DNA of 64,000 nt from Methylophaga sp. (GCA_002696735.1 NZSL01000014.1:2270-66269), one strand, 5' to 3'; numbered from the stretch's first letter, positions 9,219 through 19,745 are shown. Notes: generated by a model not told the origin, from the sequence alone. A program made the numbers and translations.

Positions 9219-10991
9219 TTACAAGCTAAACACGCTTAATACACCACCCAGTGTGGTCCAGCTTGATAGCGATCGGTAGGCACCTACAGCGCCAAGACCA
9301 TCGGTATCATTTTCAAGATTATTGGTCATGCCAATACCGGCCCAACCACCAATGCCTGACAAAATTGAGATGTATTGTTTACCATCGTGTTTGTAGGAAT
9401 TAACGTTGCCAATAATGCCCGATGGGGTTTTAAAGCGCCAAAGTTCACGTCCGGTTTTGGCATCCAGGGCTTTCAGATACCCCTCCAGCGTGCCATAAAA
9501 AACAACATCGCCAGCGGTAACCATGGCTCCGGACCAAACTGAGAACCGTTCAGGATTTGTCCAGACGATTTTGCCTTCACGAGCATCCCAGGCAATAAAG
9601 TTACCCATATTGTCTTTGGTGGCCGCAAACATATTTACTTCAGCACCGACGTATGGCTGACCGGCTAAATATTCAACTTCAAACGGTTCCAAATCCATAC
9701 AGATATGGTTGGTTGGTACATAGAACAAACCCGTTCTTGGAGAATAAGCCGCAGGTTGCTGATCTTTGGCTCCATGGGCCGCAGGACAGATACCGGTTGT
9801 CTGAGTATCTTCACCATTGGCTTCAGGTGAGTAGGTGGCCACACGATCCGGAAGTCCCGTTTTCATATTGATGCTGTTGGCCCAGTTAACACTTGGGTCG
9901 AATTTTTCAGCTACCAATAATTCACCGGTTGCACGATCCATGGTGTAACCAAAGCCATTACGGTCAAAATGCACCAGCATCTTACGCATTTTGCCTTTTA
10001 CTTTCTGGTCCACCAGAATATTTTCGTTAACGCCGTCATAATCCCATTCATCATGCGGTGTCATCTGATAGATCCATTTGGCTACACCGCTATCCAGATC
10101 ACGAGCAAACAGGGACATGGTCCATTTGTTGTCACCGGGTCGTTGTAGCGGATTCCAGGTAGATGGATTACCGGTTCCGTAGTAATAAAGATTCATTTCA
10201 GGATCATAGGAGAACCAGCCCCAGGTAGTGCCGCCACCAATTTTCCACTGCTCACCTTGCCAGGAATTCAATGAGGAATCTTTGCCGATTGGTTGTAACA
10301 TAGCGGTGGTATTTTCTGGATCGACCATCATTTCGTCATCAGGTCCGGTGCTATATGCTTTGTAGAGTGTTTTGCCATTCATATCATAGGCTTGAACATA
10401 GCCACGAACACCAAATTCACCACCGGAAATACCGACAATGATTTTGTCTTTAAAGACATTGGCATTACCGGTATTGGTTGCGCCGGTAGTTGGGGTATCA
10501 CGTTTATCTGACCAGAGCACTTCACCGGTATCAATATCTAACGCCACCAACGTGGTATCCGCCTGGTTAAGGAAAATTTTACCGTCCCCATAAGACAAAC
10601 CACGATTGACCACGTCACAGCACATTACTGGAACCGTTTCAGAGTAGTTTTGTTTGGGTTCGTATTTCCATTTGATGGCCCCATCGTTGCTCAAATCCAG
10701 TGCATAGACGATATTTGGATAAGGTGTATGGACATACATCACATCATCAATGATCAACGAGTTACCCTCGTGCCCGCGTAATACGCCGGTAGAAAAAGAC
10801 CAGGCCATTTCCAGATCTTTAACGTTCTCCAGATTGATTTCATCTAATTGGCTGTAACGTGTATTGGCATAGTTTCCTGCTGACATAACCCATGTCTCTG
10901 GATTTTCCTGCATGCCGAGTAACTCATCTGCAACAGTGAGACCGGGAAGCGCCAATGACATCATTGCGATAGATAATTTAGTTTTATTCAT
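9219..10991 (-). CDS. xoxF: PQQ-dependent methanol dehydrogenase, lanthanide XoxF type
   Basis: Periplasmic quinoprotein that oxidises methanol and passes electrons to a c-type cytochrome. Signal peptide [21 protein letters not shown]. Eight-bladed PQQ propeller with the adjacent disulfide pair Cys124-Cys125 (VMCCDV). Metal ligands Glu192 (GGEFG) and Asn275 (GTGNP), catalytic Asp317 and the extra Asp319 in [11 protein letters not shown] are visible. That extra Asp is the XoxF signature for lanthanides; calcium MxaF has Ala there. 590 aa. No mxaJ/xoxJ or cytochrome xoxG gene is adjacent, so it is an orphan copy. Confidence 0.95.
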   Translation of the reverse strand: MNKTKLSIAMMSLALPGLTVADELLGMQENPETWVMSAGNYANTRYSQLDEINLENVKDLEMAWSFSTGVLRGHEGNSLIIDDVMYVHTPYPNIVYALDLSNDGAIKWKYEPKQNYSETVPVMCCDVVNRGLSYGDGKIFLNQADTTLVALDIDTGEVLWSDKRDTPTTGATNTGNANVFKDKIIVGISGGEFGVRGYVQAYDMNGKTLYKAYSTGPDDEMMVDPENTTAMLQPIGKDSSLNSWQGEQWKIGGGTTWGWFSYDPEMNLYYYGTGNPSTWNPLQRPGDNKWTMSLFARDLDSGVAKWIYQMTPHDEWDYDGVNENILVDQKVKGKMRKMLVHFDRNGFGYTMDRATGELLVAEKFDPSVNWANSINMKTGLPDRVATYSPEANGEDTQTTGICPAAHGAKDQQPAAYSPRTGLFYVPTNHICMDLEPFEVEYLAGQPYVGAEVNMFAATKDNMGNFIAWDAREGKIVWTNPERFSVWSGAMVTAGDVVFYGTLEGYLKALDAKTGRELWRFKTPSGIIGNVNSYKHDGKQYISILSGIGGWAGIGMTNNLENDTDGLGAVGAYRSLSSWTTLGGVLSVFSL

Positions 10992-11040
10992 ATTGTTTCC
11001 TCTATGTTAGCCGCTTCAAAAACCGATAATTAACCGTCAT

Positions 11041-11262
11041 GTGAAATTAGCTTTTGAACGGAGTGAGGATGTTAGCAACGAGGTAACAGGAATAATTGCC
11101 CGTGTGTCCGAATCTTTTTTAACGCTCTGGAACCACAGTCAAGTTGGCGCGGTAGATGTTAAGCAGAAGAAATTCTGTAAAGAACATATATATAAGTTTG
11201 AGCACGGTCTATCTGATGGAGAAGAGATCGATTTACAAATTGATGGAGTATTAAAGAAGTGA
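11041..11262 (+). CDS. small hypothetical protein, 73 aa
   Basis: Open frame with only a GTG start and no clear Shine-Dalgarno; the frame is closed upstream by a TAG. Contains FEHGLSDGEEIDLQIDGVLKK at the end. No known domain recognised. It is followed at once by a good terminator, which supports transcription, but it may be a remnant. Confidence 0.35.
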   Translation: MKLAFERSEDVSNEVTGIIARVSESFLTLWNHSQVGAVDVKQKKFCKEHIYKFEHGLSDGEEIDLQIDGVLKK

Positions 11263-11280
11263 TTAACAAATTTCAGACAT

Positions 11281-11317
11281 AAAAAAACCTCAGAAGTAGC
11301 ACTTGCTGAGGTTTTTT
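11281..11317 (+). terminator. intrinsic terminator, possibly bidirectional
   Basis: A-run, CCTCAG-AAGT-AGC-ACTT-G-CTGAGG hairpin, then T-run. It can serve the small plus-strand gene and, on the other strand, the tRNA-Asn transcript. Confidence 0.85.
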
Positions 11318-11326
11318 AATAATCAT

Positions 11327-11402
11327 TGGCTCCCCGAGCTGGACTCGAACCAGCGACCCAATGATTAACAGTCATTTGCTCTACCAACTGAGCTATCGGG
11401 GA
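11327..11402 (-). tRNA. tRNA-Asn (GTT)
   Basis: 76-nt cloverleaf including encoded CCA: acceptor TCCCCGA/TCGGGGA, D-arm GCTCAGTTGGTAGAGC, anticodon loop CTGTTAA with anticodon GTT, and T-arm with GGTTCGAGTCC. Confidence 0.97.
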
Positions 11403-11416
11403 ACAGAAAGATGGCT

Positions 11417-11445
11417 ATGATAGTGATTTGAGCCCGGAGGGTCAA
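11417..11445 (-). promoter_or_regulatory. promoter of tRNA-Asn
   Basis: Minus-strand TTGACC (11445-11440), a 17-bp spacer and TATCAT (11422-11417), placed 14 bp upstream of the tRNA 5' end. Confidence 0.7.
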
Positions 11446-11567
11446 GGATTACTACTAATTTTTTTAACTGTCTGGGCATGACTTTATATATGTTATTGAT
11501 TGTAATATTTTTTCAACTGTATCGTGTTGACTGGCTTAAAACACTTTTTAGACAGAAGGAGGATTAA

Positions 11568-12213
11568 GTGGAATATATTGCTCCTATTAGCTCTGCCGTT
11601 ATGGCACTTATCTGGGTGATTTATTTACAACTATTTATTTGTTCAATATCGCCGCAGTAATCGACCTTATCTGATTTTTCACCATGCCCAGAATGAAAAT
11701 CCTGATGCATTGTGCCTATTGGTCAATATGGGTGAGAGAGCGATTCATATTCAATGTGTCCAGGCAGTTGTAACGATGCAATCCGGAGAAATATATGAGC
11801 TTGGTGTTACCCAGTTCAAACGGGTGAATGTGATGGAGCAAAATGTTCAGCAGACTCTGCGTCAGGGACCATTGTTAAATGGGGGCTATCTGGTACTTGG
11901 AACCTTCAGAGATATTATTGAGAATGCTGAAGCAGCAAAAGGAGAAGCAATTGTGCTTGAACAGGTTGAAACGCTTGAATTAAGAGCTGCTGCTATACAT
12001 GCGCCCAGTAAACATCCAGTGGGAGCCCGGCGTGGCTTTAAACTAAAACATGATGGAGGTTCATGCATTTTTCCAAAACAGATCTCCACTGAGCAGATGG
12101 TGAACCGTAAACAACAGAAAGAGGTGATTAACTGGATTGAAACAGAACTTAACCCAGTTAATCATCCAACAGACAGAGATGATCAGGAAAAGCCAAAAGA
12201 GCCTAATCCCTAG
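11568..12213 (+). pseudogene. membrane-anchored hypothetical protein, frameshifted
   Basis: A GTG at 11568 after Shine-Dalgarno AGGAGG opens a frame coding an N-terminal membrane helix (PISSAVMALIWVIYLQLF) but stops at 11658. The next frame picks up at once as FVQYRRSNRPYLIFHHAQNE and runs to 12213 with a soluble domain (LLVNMGERAIHI, GGYLVLGTFRDII). The switch lies around 11625-11643 in CTATTTATTT and equals one extra base (or two missing). The joined product would be about 214 aa. Either a recent frameshift, a sequencing error or recoding. Family not recognised. Confidence 0.7.
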
Positions 12214-12238
12214 GCTCAAATGCAATTATCAGAGTAAT

Positions 12239-13426
12239 TTATTGCTCAATAAATTCAGCAATGCGTTGTAAAGCATTTTGTAAATTACTTTCGCTGGTGG
12301 CAATTGATAAACGAATATGGTTTTTCAGACCAAATGCGGTTCCAGGAACCACTGCAACACCTTTTTCAACCAATAAGGCTTCTGCAAAGTCCATATCATC
12401 TGTTAAATCTGGTTTGTTAGCCAATACACCGCTGATATCTGGAAACACATAAAAAGTACCATCTGTTTCGAGAGCGGTAATGCCTTGCATCTGATTGAGC
12501 TTTTCGACCACAAAATCGTGACGTTTTTTGAATTCAACCAGCATAGTTTGTACGCAGCCCTGATCACCATTTAAGGCTTCGACTGAGGCCGCTTGTGAAA
12601 TAGATGTGGGGTTTGATGTGCTCTGCGATTGAATTTTTTTCATCGCGCCGATTAATTGAGCAGGGCCACCGGCATAACCAATACGCCAGCCAGTCATTGA
12701 ATAGGCTTTGGAGACACCATTCATAACGATTGTGCGGTCATATAAATCAGGGCAAGCCATTACGATATTGTAAAACGGTTCATCGGCCCAATATATAAGT
12801 TCGTACATGTCATCAGTGGCGATGAGAATGTCAGGATACTTACGCAACACTTCGCCCAATGCTTCAAGTTCAGCTTTGGTGTAAGTCATGCCGGTTGGGT
12901 TGGAAGGGCTGTTGATGACAAATAACCGGGTTTTGTCAGTGATGGCTTCTTCAAGTTGTTGTGGAGTGATTTTATAACGTTGATCACGGTCGCCAATGAT
13001 GATCACCGGTTTGGCATCAGCGAGTAAAACCATATCAGGATAAGATACCCAGTAAGGGGCCGGGATAATTACTTCATCGCCAGACTCTAATAAAGCCTGT
13101 GCCAGATTAAAGAAGCTTTGTTTACCGCCACATGAAACCAGAATTTGATTGGCTTCGTAAGTTAAACCGTTATCACGGGAAAACTTTTTGATGATGGCGT
13201 TTTTCAATTCAGCGGTACCATCAACCGCGGTATATTTGGTTTGGCCCTTATCAAGCGCTTTAACGGCTGCTTGTTTAATATGATCCGGCGTATCGAAATC
13301 CGGTTCGCCGGCACCAAGACCGATAATATCTTTACCTTCGGCTCTCAAGGCCGCGGCGCGTGCGGTAATGGCTAAAGTAGGTGAGGGTTTGATGCTTTGA
13401 ACGCGCTGTGAGAGTTTGATAGTCAA
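12239..13426 (-). CDS. aspC: class I aspartate aminotransferase
   Basis: PLP fold-type I aminotransferase (subgroup Ib) of 395 aa, cytosolic, interconverting aspartate/oxaloacetate and glutamate/2-oxoglutarate. Motifs: LGAGEPDFDTPDHIK near the N-terminus, SPSNPTG for cofactor binding, Schiff-base Lys in NGVSKAYSMTGWRIGY, and the C-terminal RLSIATS with the substrate-binding Arg. Divergent from uvrB with a 72-bp intergenic region. The family also includes prephenate aminotransferases, so substrate range is not certain. Confidence 0.9.
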   Translation of the reverse strand: MTIKLSQRVQSIKPSPTLAITARAAALRAEGKDIIGLGAGEPDFDTPDHIKQAAVKALDKGQTKYTAVDGTAELKNAIIKKFSRDNGLTYEANQILVSCGGKQSFFNLAQALLESGDEVIIPAPYWVSYPDMVLLADAKPVIIIGDRDQRYKITPQQLEEAITDKTRLFVINSPSNPTGMTYTKAELEALGEVLRKYPDILIATDDMYELIYWADEPFYNIVMACPDLYDRTIVMNGVSKAYSMTGWRIGYAGGPAQLIGAMKKIQSQSTSNPTSISQAASVEALNGDQGCVQTMLVEFKKRHDFVVEKLNQMQGITALETDGTFYVFPDISGVLANKPDLTDDMDFAEALLVEKGVAVVPGTAFGLKNHIRLSIATSESNLQNALQRIAEFIEQ

Positions 13427-13498
13427 AATCTGTCCTTCGAGAAACGATAGTGATTAGAAAACCGTAATATACGATAAACACGGACATTGCTAAAGAGT

Positions 13499-15511
<2,013 letters not shown>

Positions 15512-15566
15512 TAGAGACCTATACATACGCTTGGAAATACTTAGTTCTATTGGCGGTATAAAGCGC

Positions 15567-15594
15567 TTGCAAAATATGCCTGACTGCGTATAAT
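15567..15594 (+). promoter_or_regulatory. promoter of tRNA-Val
   Basis: TTGCAA (15567-15572), 16-bp spacer, perfect TATAAT (15589-15594), ending 15 bp before the tRNA 5' end. Confidence 0.8.
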
Positions 15595-15609
15595 TTCGCG
15601 CTTCACAGC

Positions 15610-15686
15610 AGGCACGTAGCTCAGTTGGTTAGAGCACCACCTTGACATGGTGGGGGTCGTTGGTTCGAATCCAATCGTGCCTACCA
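15610..15686 (+). tRNA. tRNA-Val (GAC), prophage integration target
   Basis: 77-nt tRNA with encoded CCA: acceptor AGGCACG/CGTGCCT, D-arm GCTCAGTTGGTTAGAGC, anticodon loop TTGACAT (anticodon GAC), T-arm GGTTCGAATCC. The 3' 51 nt are duplicated at 58945-58995, so the phage restores the intact gene on integration. Confidence 0.97.
15636..15686 (+). repeat. attL core (51-bp direct repeat)
   Basis: Starts ACCACCTTGACATGG and ends CGTGCCTACCA. Identical over 51 bp to 58945-58995. Lies within the anticodon and T arms of tRNA-Val, the usual site for tyrosine recombinases. Confidence 0.96.
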
Positions 15687-15779
15687 ATTTACTCTATATA
15701 ATTCAGTAAGTTGGCGGGTTTTTACTTTTCGCCTTTCGCATAAAATAATATATAATAATATTCAAATAATATACGATCA

Positions 15780-16115
15780 CTATTTACTGTGATCAACATG
15801 ACCAATTGTGCCTACACTGGCAAACTTCTTTTCTAACTTCTTTCTGCCGTACTGAGCTTTCCATATCGGTTTGAAAATACGAACCGATTCATCGTAAGAT
15901 AAATGCCCACCATAAATAACGTTGGCATCAAAATCTGCAAATTTACCTTTCCCGTCAGTGCAAACGGCAATATGCTTGCGATCCTTATAATCCACAAAGA
16001 AGCAATGCCTTAGAGGGTTCAGTTCGCCAGCACAAACATTAGTCACTGGATCCCCGAAAGAAATACCCTTCATCCTTCCTTTTGCAATCTTTTTAATTTC
16101 TAACATTTCACTCAT
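15780..16115 (-). CDS. hypothetical phage protein with EF-Tu-like GTIGHVDHSK tail
   Basis: 111 aa, basic, last gene of the leftward early operon. The body (GISFGDPVTNVCAGELNPLRHCFF...IAVCTDGKGKFADFDANVIYGG) is not recognised. The final residues VGTIGHVDHSK match the G1 (P-loop) sequence of elongation factor Tu (GTIGHVDHGK) but stop there, with no rest of a GTPase domain. Start ATG at 16115 after GGGGG; upstream TTG ignored. Confidence 0.7.
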   Translation of the reverse strand: MSEMLEIKKIAKGRMKGISFGDPVTNVCAGELNPLRHCFFVDYKDRKHIAVCTDGKGKFADFDANVIYGGHLSYDESVRIFKPIWKAQYGRKKLEKKFASVGTIGHVDHSK

Positions 16116-16142
16116 TACCAACCCCCATTAAGCCCGTAGGCA

Positions 16143-16433
16143 TTAAAATCTAAAATGCTCTTTTCCGTTTCGAAGAATCTCTAGCGCCATTTTTACACGC
16201 AGCTTATCCTCCCCTTGAAAGTCCCTTGGCTCAATCGTAGTGTTCTCAATTATCCAGTCAAAAGAATCAAGGCCCATCAACGCCGTTTCCACGTCCTCTA
16301 AGATTTTCCTGTAACGTAAGACCTCATCTGCAGCCACGGACAAGTACCGTATAGGATCTGACTTTATTTGAGCCTCTTTTATCGCAGCTACGGCTGTGAG
16401 TCGTGCAAAAATATTTAAGTGCTTTTCATCCAT
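16143..16433 (-). CDS. hypothetical phage protein, 96 aa
   Basis: Acidic, mostly helical protein (FARLTAVAAIKEAQIKSD, DEVLRYRKILEDVETAL). Starts 14 bp after the integrase stop and ends 27 bp before the next gene, in the same leftward operon. Not recognised. Confidence 0.65.
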   Translation of the reverse strand: MDEKHLNIFARLTAVAAIKEAQIKSDPIRYLSVAADEVLRYRKILEDVETALMGLDSFDWIIENTTIEPRDFQGEDKLRVKMALEILRNGKEHFRF

Positions 16434-16447
16434 AATGATAAGGCCTA

Positions 16448-17599
16448 TTAGTTTTTCTGAGGAAGTACGGCAGGCATTTCAATCCTAACCCATTCAATAT
16501 GCCGATCCAGATAATCTTGCGTAGTTTTCTCTTTACGATGCCCACGCAATAACTGGAGCTGCTTCGTTGTCCATCCTTGTTTTTCCCGTAACGATTCACC
16601 TAATGCAAGTAATTCGTGAAACGTTGGTGGGTTTTCCATTTTAATGCCTGCCAAATCTCTGGCCTTGGCAAATCCATCGCTAATCTGCTTAACTGATAAC
16701 TGCATCGAGTGCGTTTTTTCTTTTGACTCTTTACGCCGTTGCCGTGACTCATGGACTAAATAAGGGCAAGCCAAATCATCCCGACAATTACGTACAATAT
16801 CATCCAGCGTTTTTGCACCAGCAGCAGAGTAGGCCACTGGTAATGATGCAGGTATTTCAATATTCGAATTGCTGCCATGCTTTCGGGTCTTCTGAATAAT
16901 CACCCGGTAAAATTCACCTTCCTTGCTGTCAAAGCGCCATTTTTGGATATCGCTACGCCGTTGCAGGGCGTTCAAGGATAGCTCCATAGCGTTCTTAATC
17001 GGTGTGCTGGCATGTTTGTATATCAATTCGTATTGCTCAAGCGTAAGCGGCTGACGTTTGGTTTTATCCATGTCGCGCTTAACAATTTTCTCAGCAATGT
17101 TTTCAGGGTATTTTTCATCTGAAACCGCTTGCCGGAAAATCATCACTAGCAAGGTTCTGTGCTTGTTGTAAACCTCTGCTGTTGAGCGAGTGTTTAAGTA
17201 TTCTGCTATATGACGCTGGCCAATCGTTTCAAAACCATGATGGCCTAACTCGGTAATGAAGGTTTTAATCAGGCGAGAATATTCCCGTACAGTGCTATCT
17301 GATAATGGCTGACCATTTACCCGTTTTTGGGGAATGATTTCATCACGGAAGTATTCAAGGTATTCTGAGAATGAGCCGGCAGGTTGAACGACTTTTCCGA
17401 CTAAGTCAGGGTTCTGTTTTAATAGCTGCTGTAACTGTTTAGCTGCTTCAATCGCCTCCTTACGGTTAAAACCAAAGCCGTGATACTTGCCAGTAATAGG
17501 GTGCTTATACTGATAATAATTGCGCTCACCGCGTTTCTGAACATATAAATTCAGTCCGGCTAAATCCTTATTACCGCGCTTTCTAGGCCGTGGCGTCAT
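16448..17599 (-). CDS. int: phage tyrosine-recombinase integrase with catalytic Arg-to-Leu change
   Basis: 383 aa lambda-Int-type recombinase. N-terminal arm-binding domain (RPRKRGNKDL...YQYKHPITGKYHGFG), core-binding SAM-like domain about 75-175, and catalytic domain about 180-383. Catalytic set: Arg214 (ALQRRSD), Lys237 (IQKTRKHG), His328 (FHELLALG), His354 (LLRGHR), Tyr363 (TTQDYLD). The second catalytic Arg, normally three residues after the His (HELR), is Leu331, encoded CTT where CGT would give Arg. By family knowledge this should block recombination. Excisionase overlaps its start by 17 bp. Confidence 0.93.
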   Translation of the reverse strand: MTPRPRKRGNKDLAGLNLYVQKRGERNYYQYKHPITGKYHGFGFNRKEAIEAAKQLQQLLKQNPDLVGKVVQPAGSFSEYLEYFRDEIIPQKRVNGQPLSDSTVREYSRLIKTFITELGHHGFETIGQRHIAEYLNTRSTAEVYNKHRTLLVMIFRQAVSDEKYPENIAEKIVKRDMDKTKRQPLTLEQYELIYKHASTPIKNAMELSLNALQRRSDIQKWRFDSKEGEFYRVIIQKTRKHGSNSNIEIPASLPVAYSAAGAKTLDDIVRNCRDDLACPYLVHESRQRRKESKEKTHSMQLSVKQISDGFAKARDLAGIKMENPPTFHELLALGESLREKQGWTTKQLQLLRGHRKEKTTQDYLDRHIEWVRIEMPAVLPQKN

Positions 17600-17786
17600 T
17601 TCTCAGCACCTTTGAAACCAAATGATTTGCTGGCTTAATCTTATCGAGATCAACATAGTACATTCCGCCGATAATTTCACCCTGAATTTCGCCGTTATCA
17701 ATCCATTTTTTTATCGTGTTCACAGACGGCCGTGAGCCTTCCGCAAAGCGTTTCTTCCTGTAGACTGATACTTTCATTAGGGGCAT
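17583..17786 (-). CDS. xis: excisionase-like protein
   Basis: 67 aa with a MerR/excisionase winged-helix pattern: KKRFAEGSRPSVNTIKKWID, NGEIQGEIIGGMYYVDLDKI. Such proteins bend attachment-site DNA and direct integrase to excise. ATG at 17786 is chosen because AAGG lies about 8 nt before it; the open frame further upstream lacks a ribosome site. Overlaps the int start by 17 bp, as in coupled xis-int pairs. Confidence 0.85.
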   Translation of the reverse strand: MPLMKVSVYRKKRFAEGSRPSVNTIKKWIDNGEIQGEIIGGMYYVDLDKIKPANHLVSKVLRNDATA

Positions 17787-17797
17787 TGTTATCGACC

Positions 17798-17989
17798 TTA
17801 ATCTAAATTTAACTGTGAAAAAGTTAATGGTGGCATATAGCCAGAAGCTGACTGTCTGTACCATCGTGGCATCGGGCAATCCTTCCCAATAAACTTGTTA
17901 AGCAAAATATCTCTTTGCTCTAAAGTTAAATCTTCACCAATAACTCTACCGTCATAATTTGAAACAACTGTATATCTGTCTTCGCTCAT
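17798..17989 (-). CDS. small hypothetical phage protein, 63 aa
   Basis: Starts after Shine-Dalgarno AAGGAT. Soluble, with LTLEQRDILLNKFIGKDCPMPRWY. No recognised domain. Sits between the early-left genes and xis, spaced 11 bp from xis. Confidence 0.6.
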   Translation of the reverse strand: MSEDRYTVVSNYDGRVIGEDLTLEQRDILLNKFIGKDCPMPRWYRQSASGYMPPLTFSQLNLD

Positions 17990-18021
17990 TTCATTAATCC
18001 TTATTCAATTCGGTGATGATG

Positions 18022-18225
18022 CTAGTTACCTGGAAAGCACAAATATTTTCTTGTGGGCATATCATCTCTTTTGTCCTGAATCCATCCATCCGGTCTTGGC
18101 TCGCAAGCCTCAATTATTTCTATTTCATCGGCATCCAACATGACCTGCTCACTAAAGCATTGATAGATAACATCCAAGTCTTGTGGTTGTGTTTTTAAAT
18201 ATTCAATTAATTCTGAAACTTTCAT
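18022..18225 (-). CDS. small conserved phage protein, 67 aa
   Basis: N-terminus MKVSELIEYLKTQPQDLDVIY matches a widespread family of short phage proteins that begin with a LIEQLxxLPQDxxV helix; function unknown. Its start is just downstream of the previous stop (TGATATG), so translation is coupled. Confidence 0.7.
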   Translation of the reverse strand: MKVSELIEYLKTQPQDLDVIYQCFSEQVMLDADEIEIIEACEPRPDGWIQDKRDDMPTRKYLCFPGN

Positions 18226-18226
18226 A

Positions 18227-18565
18227 TCACTTACCCTCTAGGCTGTTGGCGTATTCATCAAGCTCTTGTTCGTACTCCCTTAGCGCTTGAACAACAGCAA
18301 ACTTCCCGCGATTAAAAGCAAAATATTGGTCGGCAGTGTAATTATCCGGCACATTTACACTTTCAATTCGTTCGCGAAACTCCAGTAATGTTTCTATTTT
18401 TGCCGCCTTAAGCTGCTGCTCAAGGTTGAATATAGAAATATCTCTATGTGCTAATTCGGCTGCAATATCTGACTTACTGTGAAGGCCTTCTTTGGTCATG
18501 GCATTTATATGCCTGACGTAATAATCTTCCTGCTCAATAATGTCTCTTTCAGCGTATTCACTCAT
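18227..18565 (-). CDS. hypothetical phage protein, 112 aa
   Basis: Highly helical with heptad-like stretches (DISIFNLEQQLKAAKIETLLEFRERIESV) and a short C-terminal segment typical of phage regulatory or accessory proteins. Overlaps the upstream gene by 4 bp (ATGA). Function unknown. Confidence 0.65.
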   Translation of the reverse strand: MSEYAERDIIEQEDYYVRHINAMTKEGLHSKSDIAAELAHRDISIFNLEQQLKAAKIETLLEFRERIESVNVPDNYTADQYFAFNRGKFAVVQALREYEQELDEYANSLEGK

Positions 18566-18786
18566 TCCCCATTACTCCCGTTGCTTTGTTGGCGTAGCTT
18601 TTTGATAGATTCCAGCTTTTGTAAGCAATGATTTACTACTTCCTGTAAGGTGTTAGTATTATCACCATCAGCGATAGCTTTAACTTCCGCCATGTGGTCT
18701 GCCAGAATATCTCTGTGTCGCGCCAGCTCATCGTTTTGGCGTTGAAGCTCGGCTATTACCTTGTTGTTGTCTGTTACTATTTCCAT
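18562..18786 (-). CDS. small coiled-coil phage protein, 74 aa
   Basis: Start at 18786 follows a perfect GGAGG site. The chain is one long predicted coiled coil (NNKVIAELQRQNDELARHRD) plus a second helix. No membrane segment. Longer upstream frames would overlap the TM micro-gene and lack a ribosome site. Confidence 0.7.
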   Translation of the reverse strand: MEIVTDNNKVIAELQRQNDELARHRDILADHMAEVKAIADGDNTNTLQEVVNHCLQKLESIKKLRQQSNGSNGE

Positions 18787-18788
18787 TA

Positions 18789-18881
18789 TCAATCCTCCAT
18801 AAACCGGGCAATAATATGTCCGATTAAAAGCACTGCAAACACAAAAACACCGAAAGCTATATACGCACACAATTCACTCAT
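18789..18881 (-). CDS. 30-aa single-pass membrane peptide
   Basis: Encodes MSELCAYIAFGVFVFAVLLI plus a short GHIIARFMED tail: one transmembrane helix. Preceded by GGAGAG at good spacing and ends 2 bp before the next start. Its codons carry the Shine-Dalgarno of the next gene near the end. Likely a real micro-gene of the operon. Confidence 0.65.
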   Translation of the reverse strand: MSELCAYIAFGVFVFAVLLIGHIIARFMED

Positions 18882-18883
18882 AA

Positions 18884-18949
18884 TCACTCTCCAATAGCTG
18901 AAAGTAGATGGCTGTTACATTCGGTTATTTCGGTTGGGGTGGGTTTCAT
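18884..18949 (-). CDS. 21-aa micro-ORF
   Basis: MKPTPTEITECNSHLLSAIGE, its ATG overlapping the stop of the upstream 159-aa gene (ATGA) and its stop falling 2 bp before the membrane peptide start. Position and coupling favour translation; it may act only as a coupling leader. Confidence 0.4.
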   Translation of the reverse strand: MKPTPTEITECNSHLLSAIGE

Positions 18950-19425
18950 AATTCCAGCTCTCCGCGAATGTATGCTTCAACGTCTTTGCACAAATCGTTA
19001 ACAGCTAACTCAAAACTTCTTTCTAATTGATTTTGTATTAACTCTGAAATCGCGTTATCAGTCAGCGGCTTAATCTTTCTAAACCCATTGTCATAAAGTG
19101 TTTTGCAGAAATCCTCCCGAGACAGCATTCCTGTTTTAGCGCCATGCAAGTAAGGGTCAAGCAAAAGCATTTCAGCAACAGCCAAATCTCGCCGCTTTTC
19201 GGCTTCTGTTTTGATTTGACGAAACGAAACGTTATAATCCATGAAGTCCATAAAGCACTGCTCGTCATTTTCATCCCTAACGACAGCGCCGCACGAGCTC
19301 AAAAATTCCGGGACACACTTTTCAAAATCAGTGGCAAAGTCTTCCAGTCCTTCTACTCTAGCTACAGAGCGAAACTCACAAGCCTCACCAACCACAGGCA
19401 CCCACCCATCATTTGATTTAGTCAT
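18946..19425 (-). CDS. hypothetical phage protein, 159 aa
   Basis: Soluble acidic protein, N-terminus WVPVVGEACEFRSV resembling short SH3-like barrels seen in phage accessory proteins, then a helical C-terminal half (EAEKRRDLAVAEMLLLDPY). Shares one base with the upstream stop. Not recognised further. Confidence 0.65.
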   Translation of the reverse strand: MTKSNDGWVPVVGEACEFRSVARVEGLEDFATDFEKCVPEFLSSCGAVVRDENDEQCFMDFMDYNVSFRQIKTEAEKRRDLAVAEMLLLDPYLHGAKTGMLSREDFCKTLYDNGFRKIKPLTDNAISELIQNQLERSFELAVNDLCKDVEAYIRGELEL

Positions 19426-19745
19426 TAGCTGTCTCCGCGTCCTAGCTCATGCAATGCTTTTAGCGTGCCAGGGATAATCTCGTCTGGTGATAAATCAGCC
19501 AAGGATTCGCACTCCAATTCCGCACGATAACGGCACCAGCATGAAAGAAAAGCTGATGCTTCTTCGTGTCGCAGGTACGCGCTATTGTTGTAAGCGTCCA
19601 TACCTACATTCCAAGTGGTTCCGTTTAGCACAACAATGACTGCATCTGAATAATCCTCACGCATGTCACGTTCAATATGGTGAACTTCTGCCATAGGAAT
19701 GATGTGTGTTTTTCCTGAAAAAATACTCTCGGTTACTGTTTTCAT
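19425..19745 (-). CDS. hypothetical phage protein, 106 aa
   Basis: Start at 19745 (MKTVTESIFSGKTH) follows TGGAGGAA. Contains IPMAEVHHIERDM and VVLNGTTWNVGMDAYNNSAYL, a small mixed alpha/beta protein. Ends 1 bp into the next gene. Function unknown. Confidence 0.65.
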   Translation of the reverse strand: MKTVTESIFSGKTHIIPMAEVHHIERDMREDYSDAVIVVLNGTTWNVGMDAYNNSAYLRHEEASAFLSCWCRYRAELECESLADLSPDEIIPGTLKALHELGRGDS

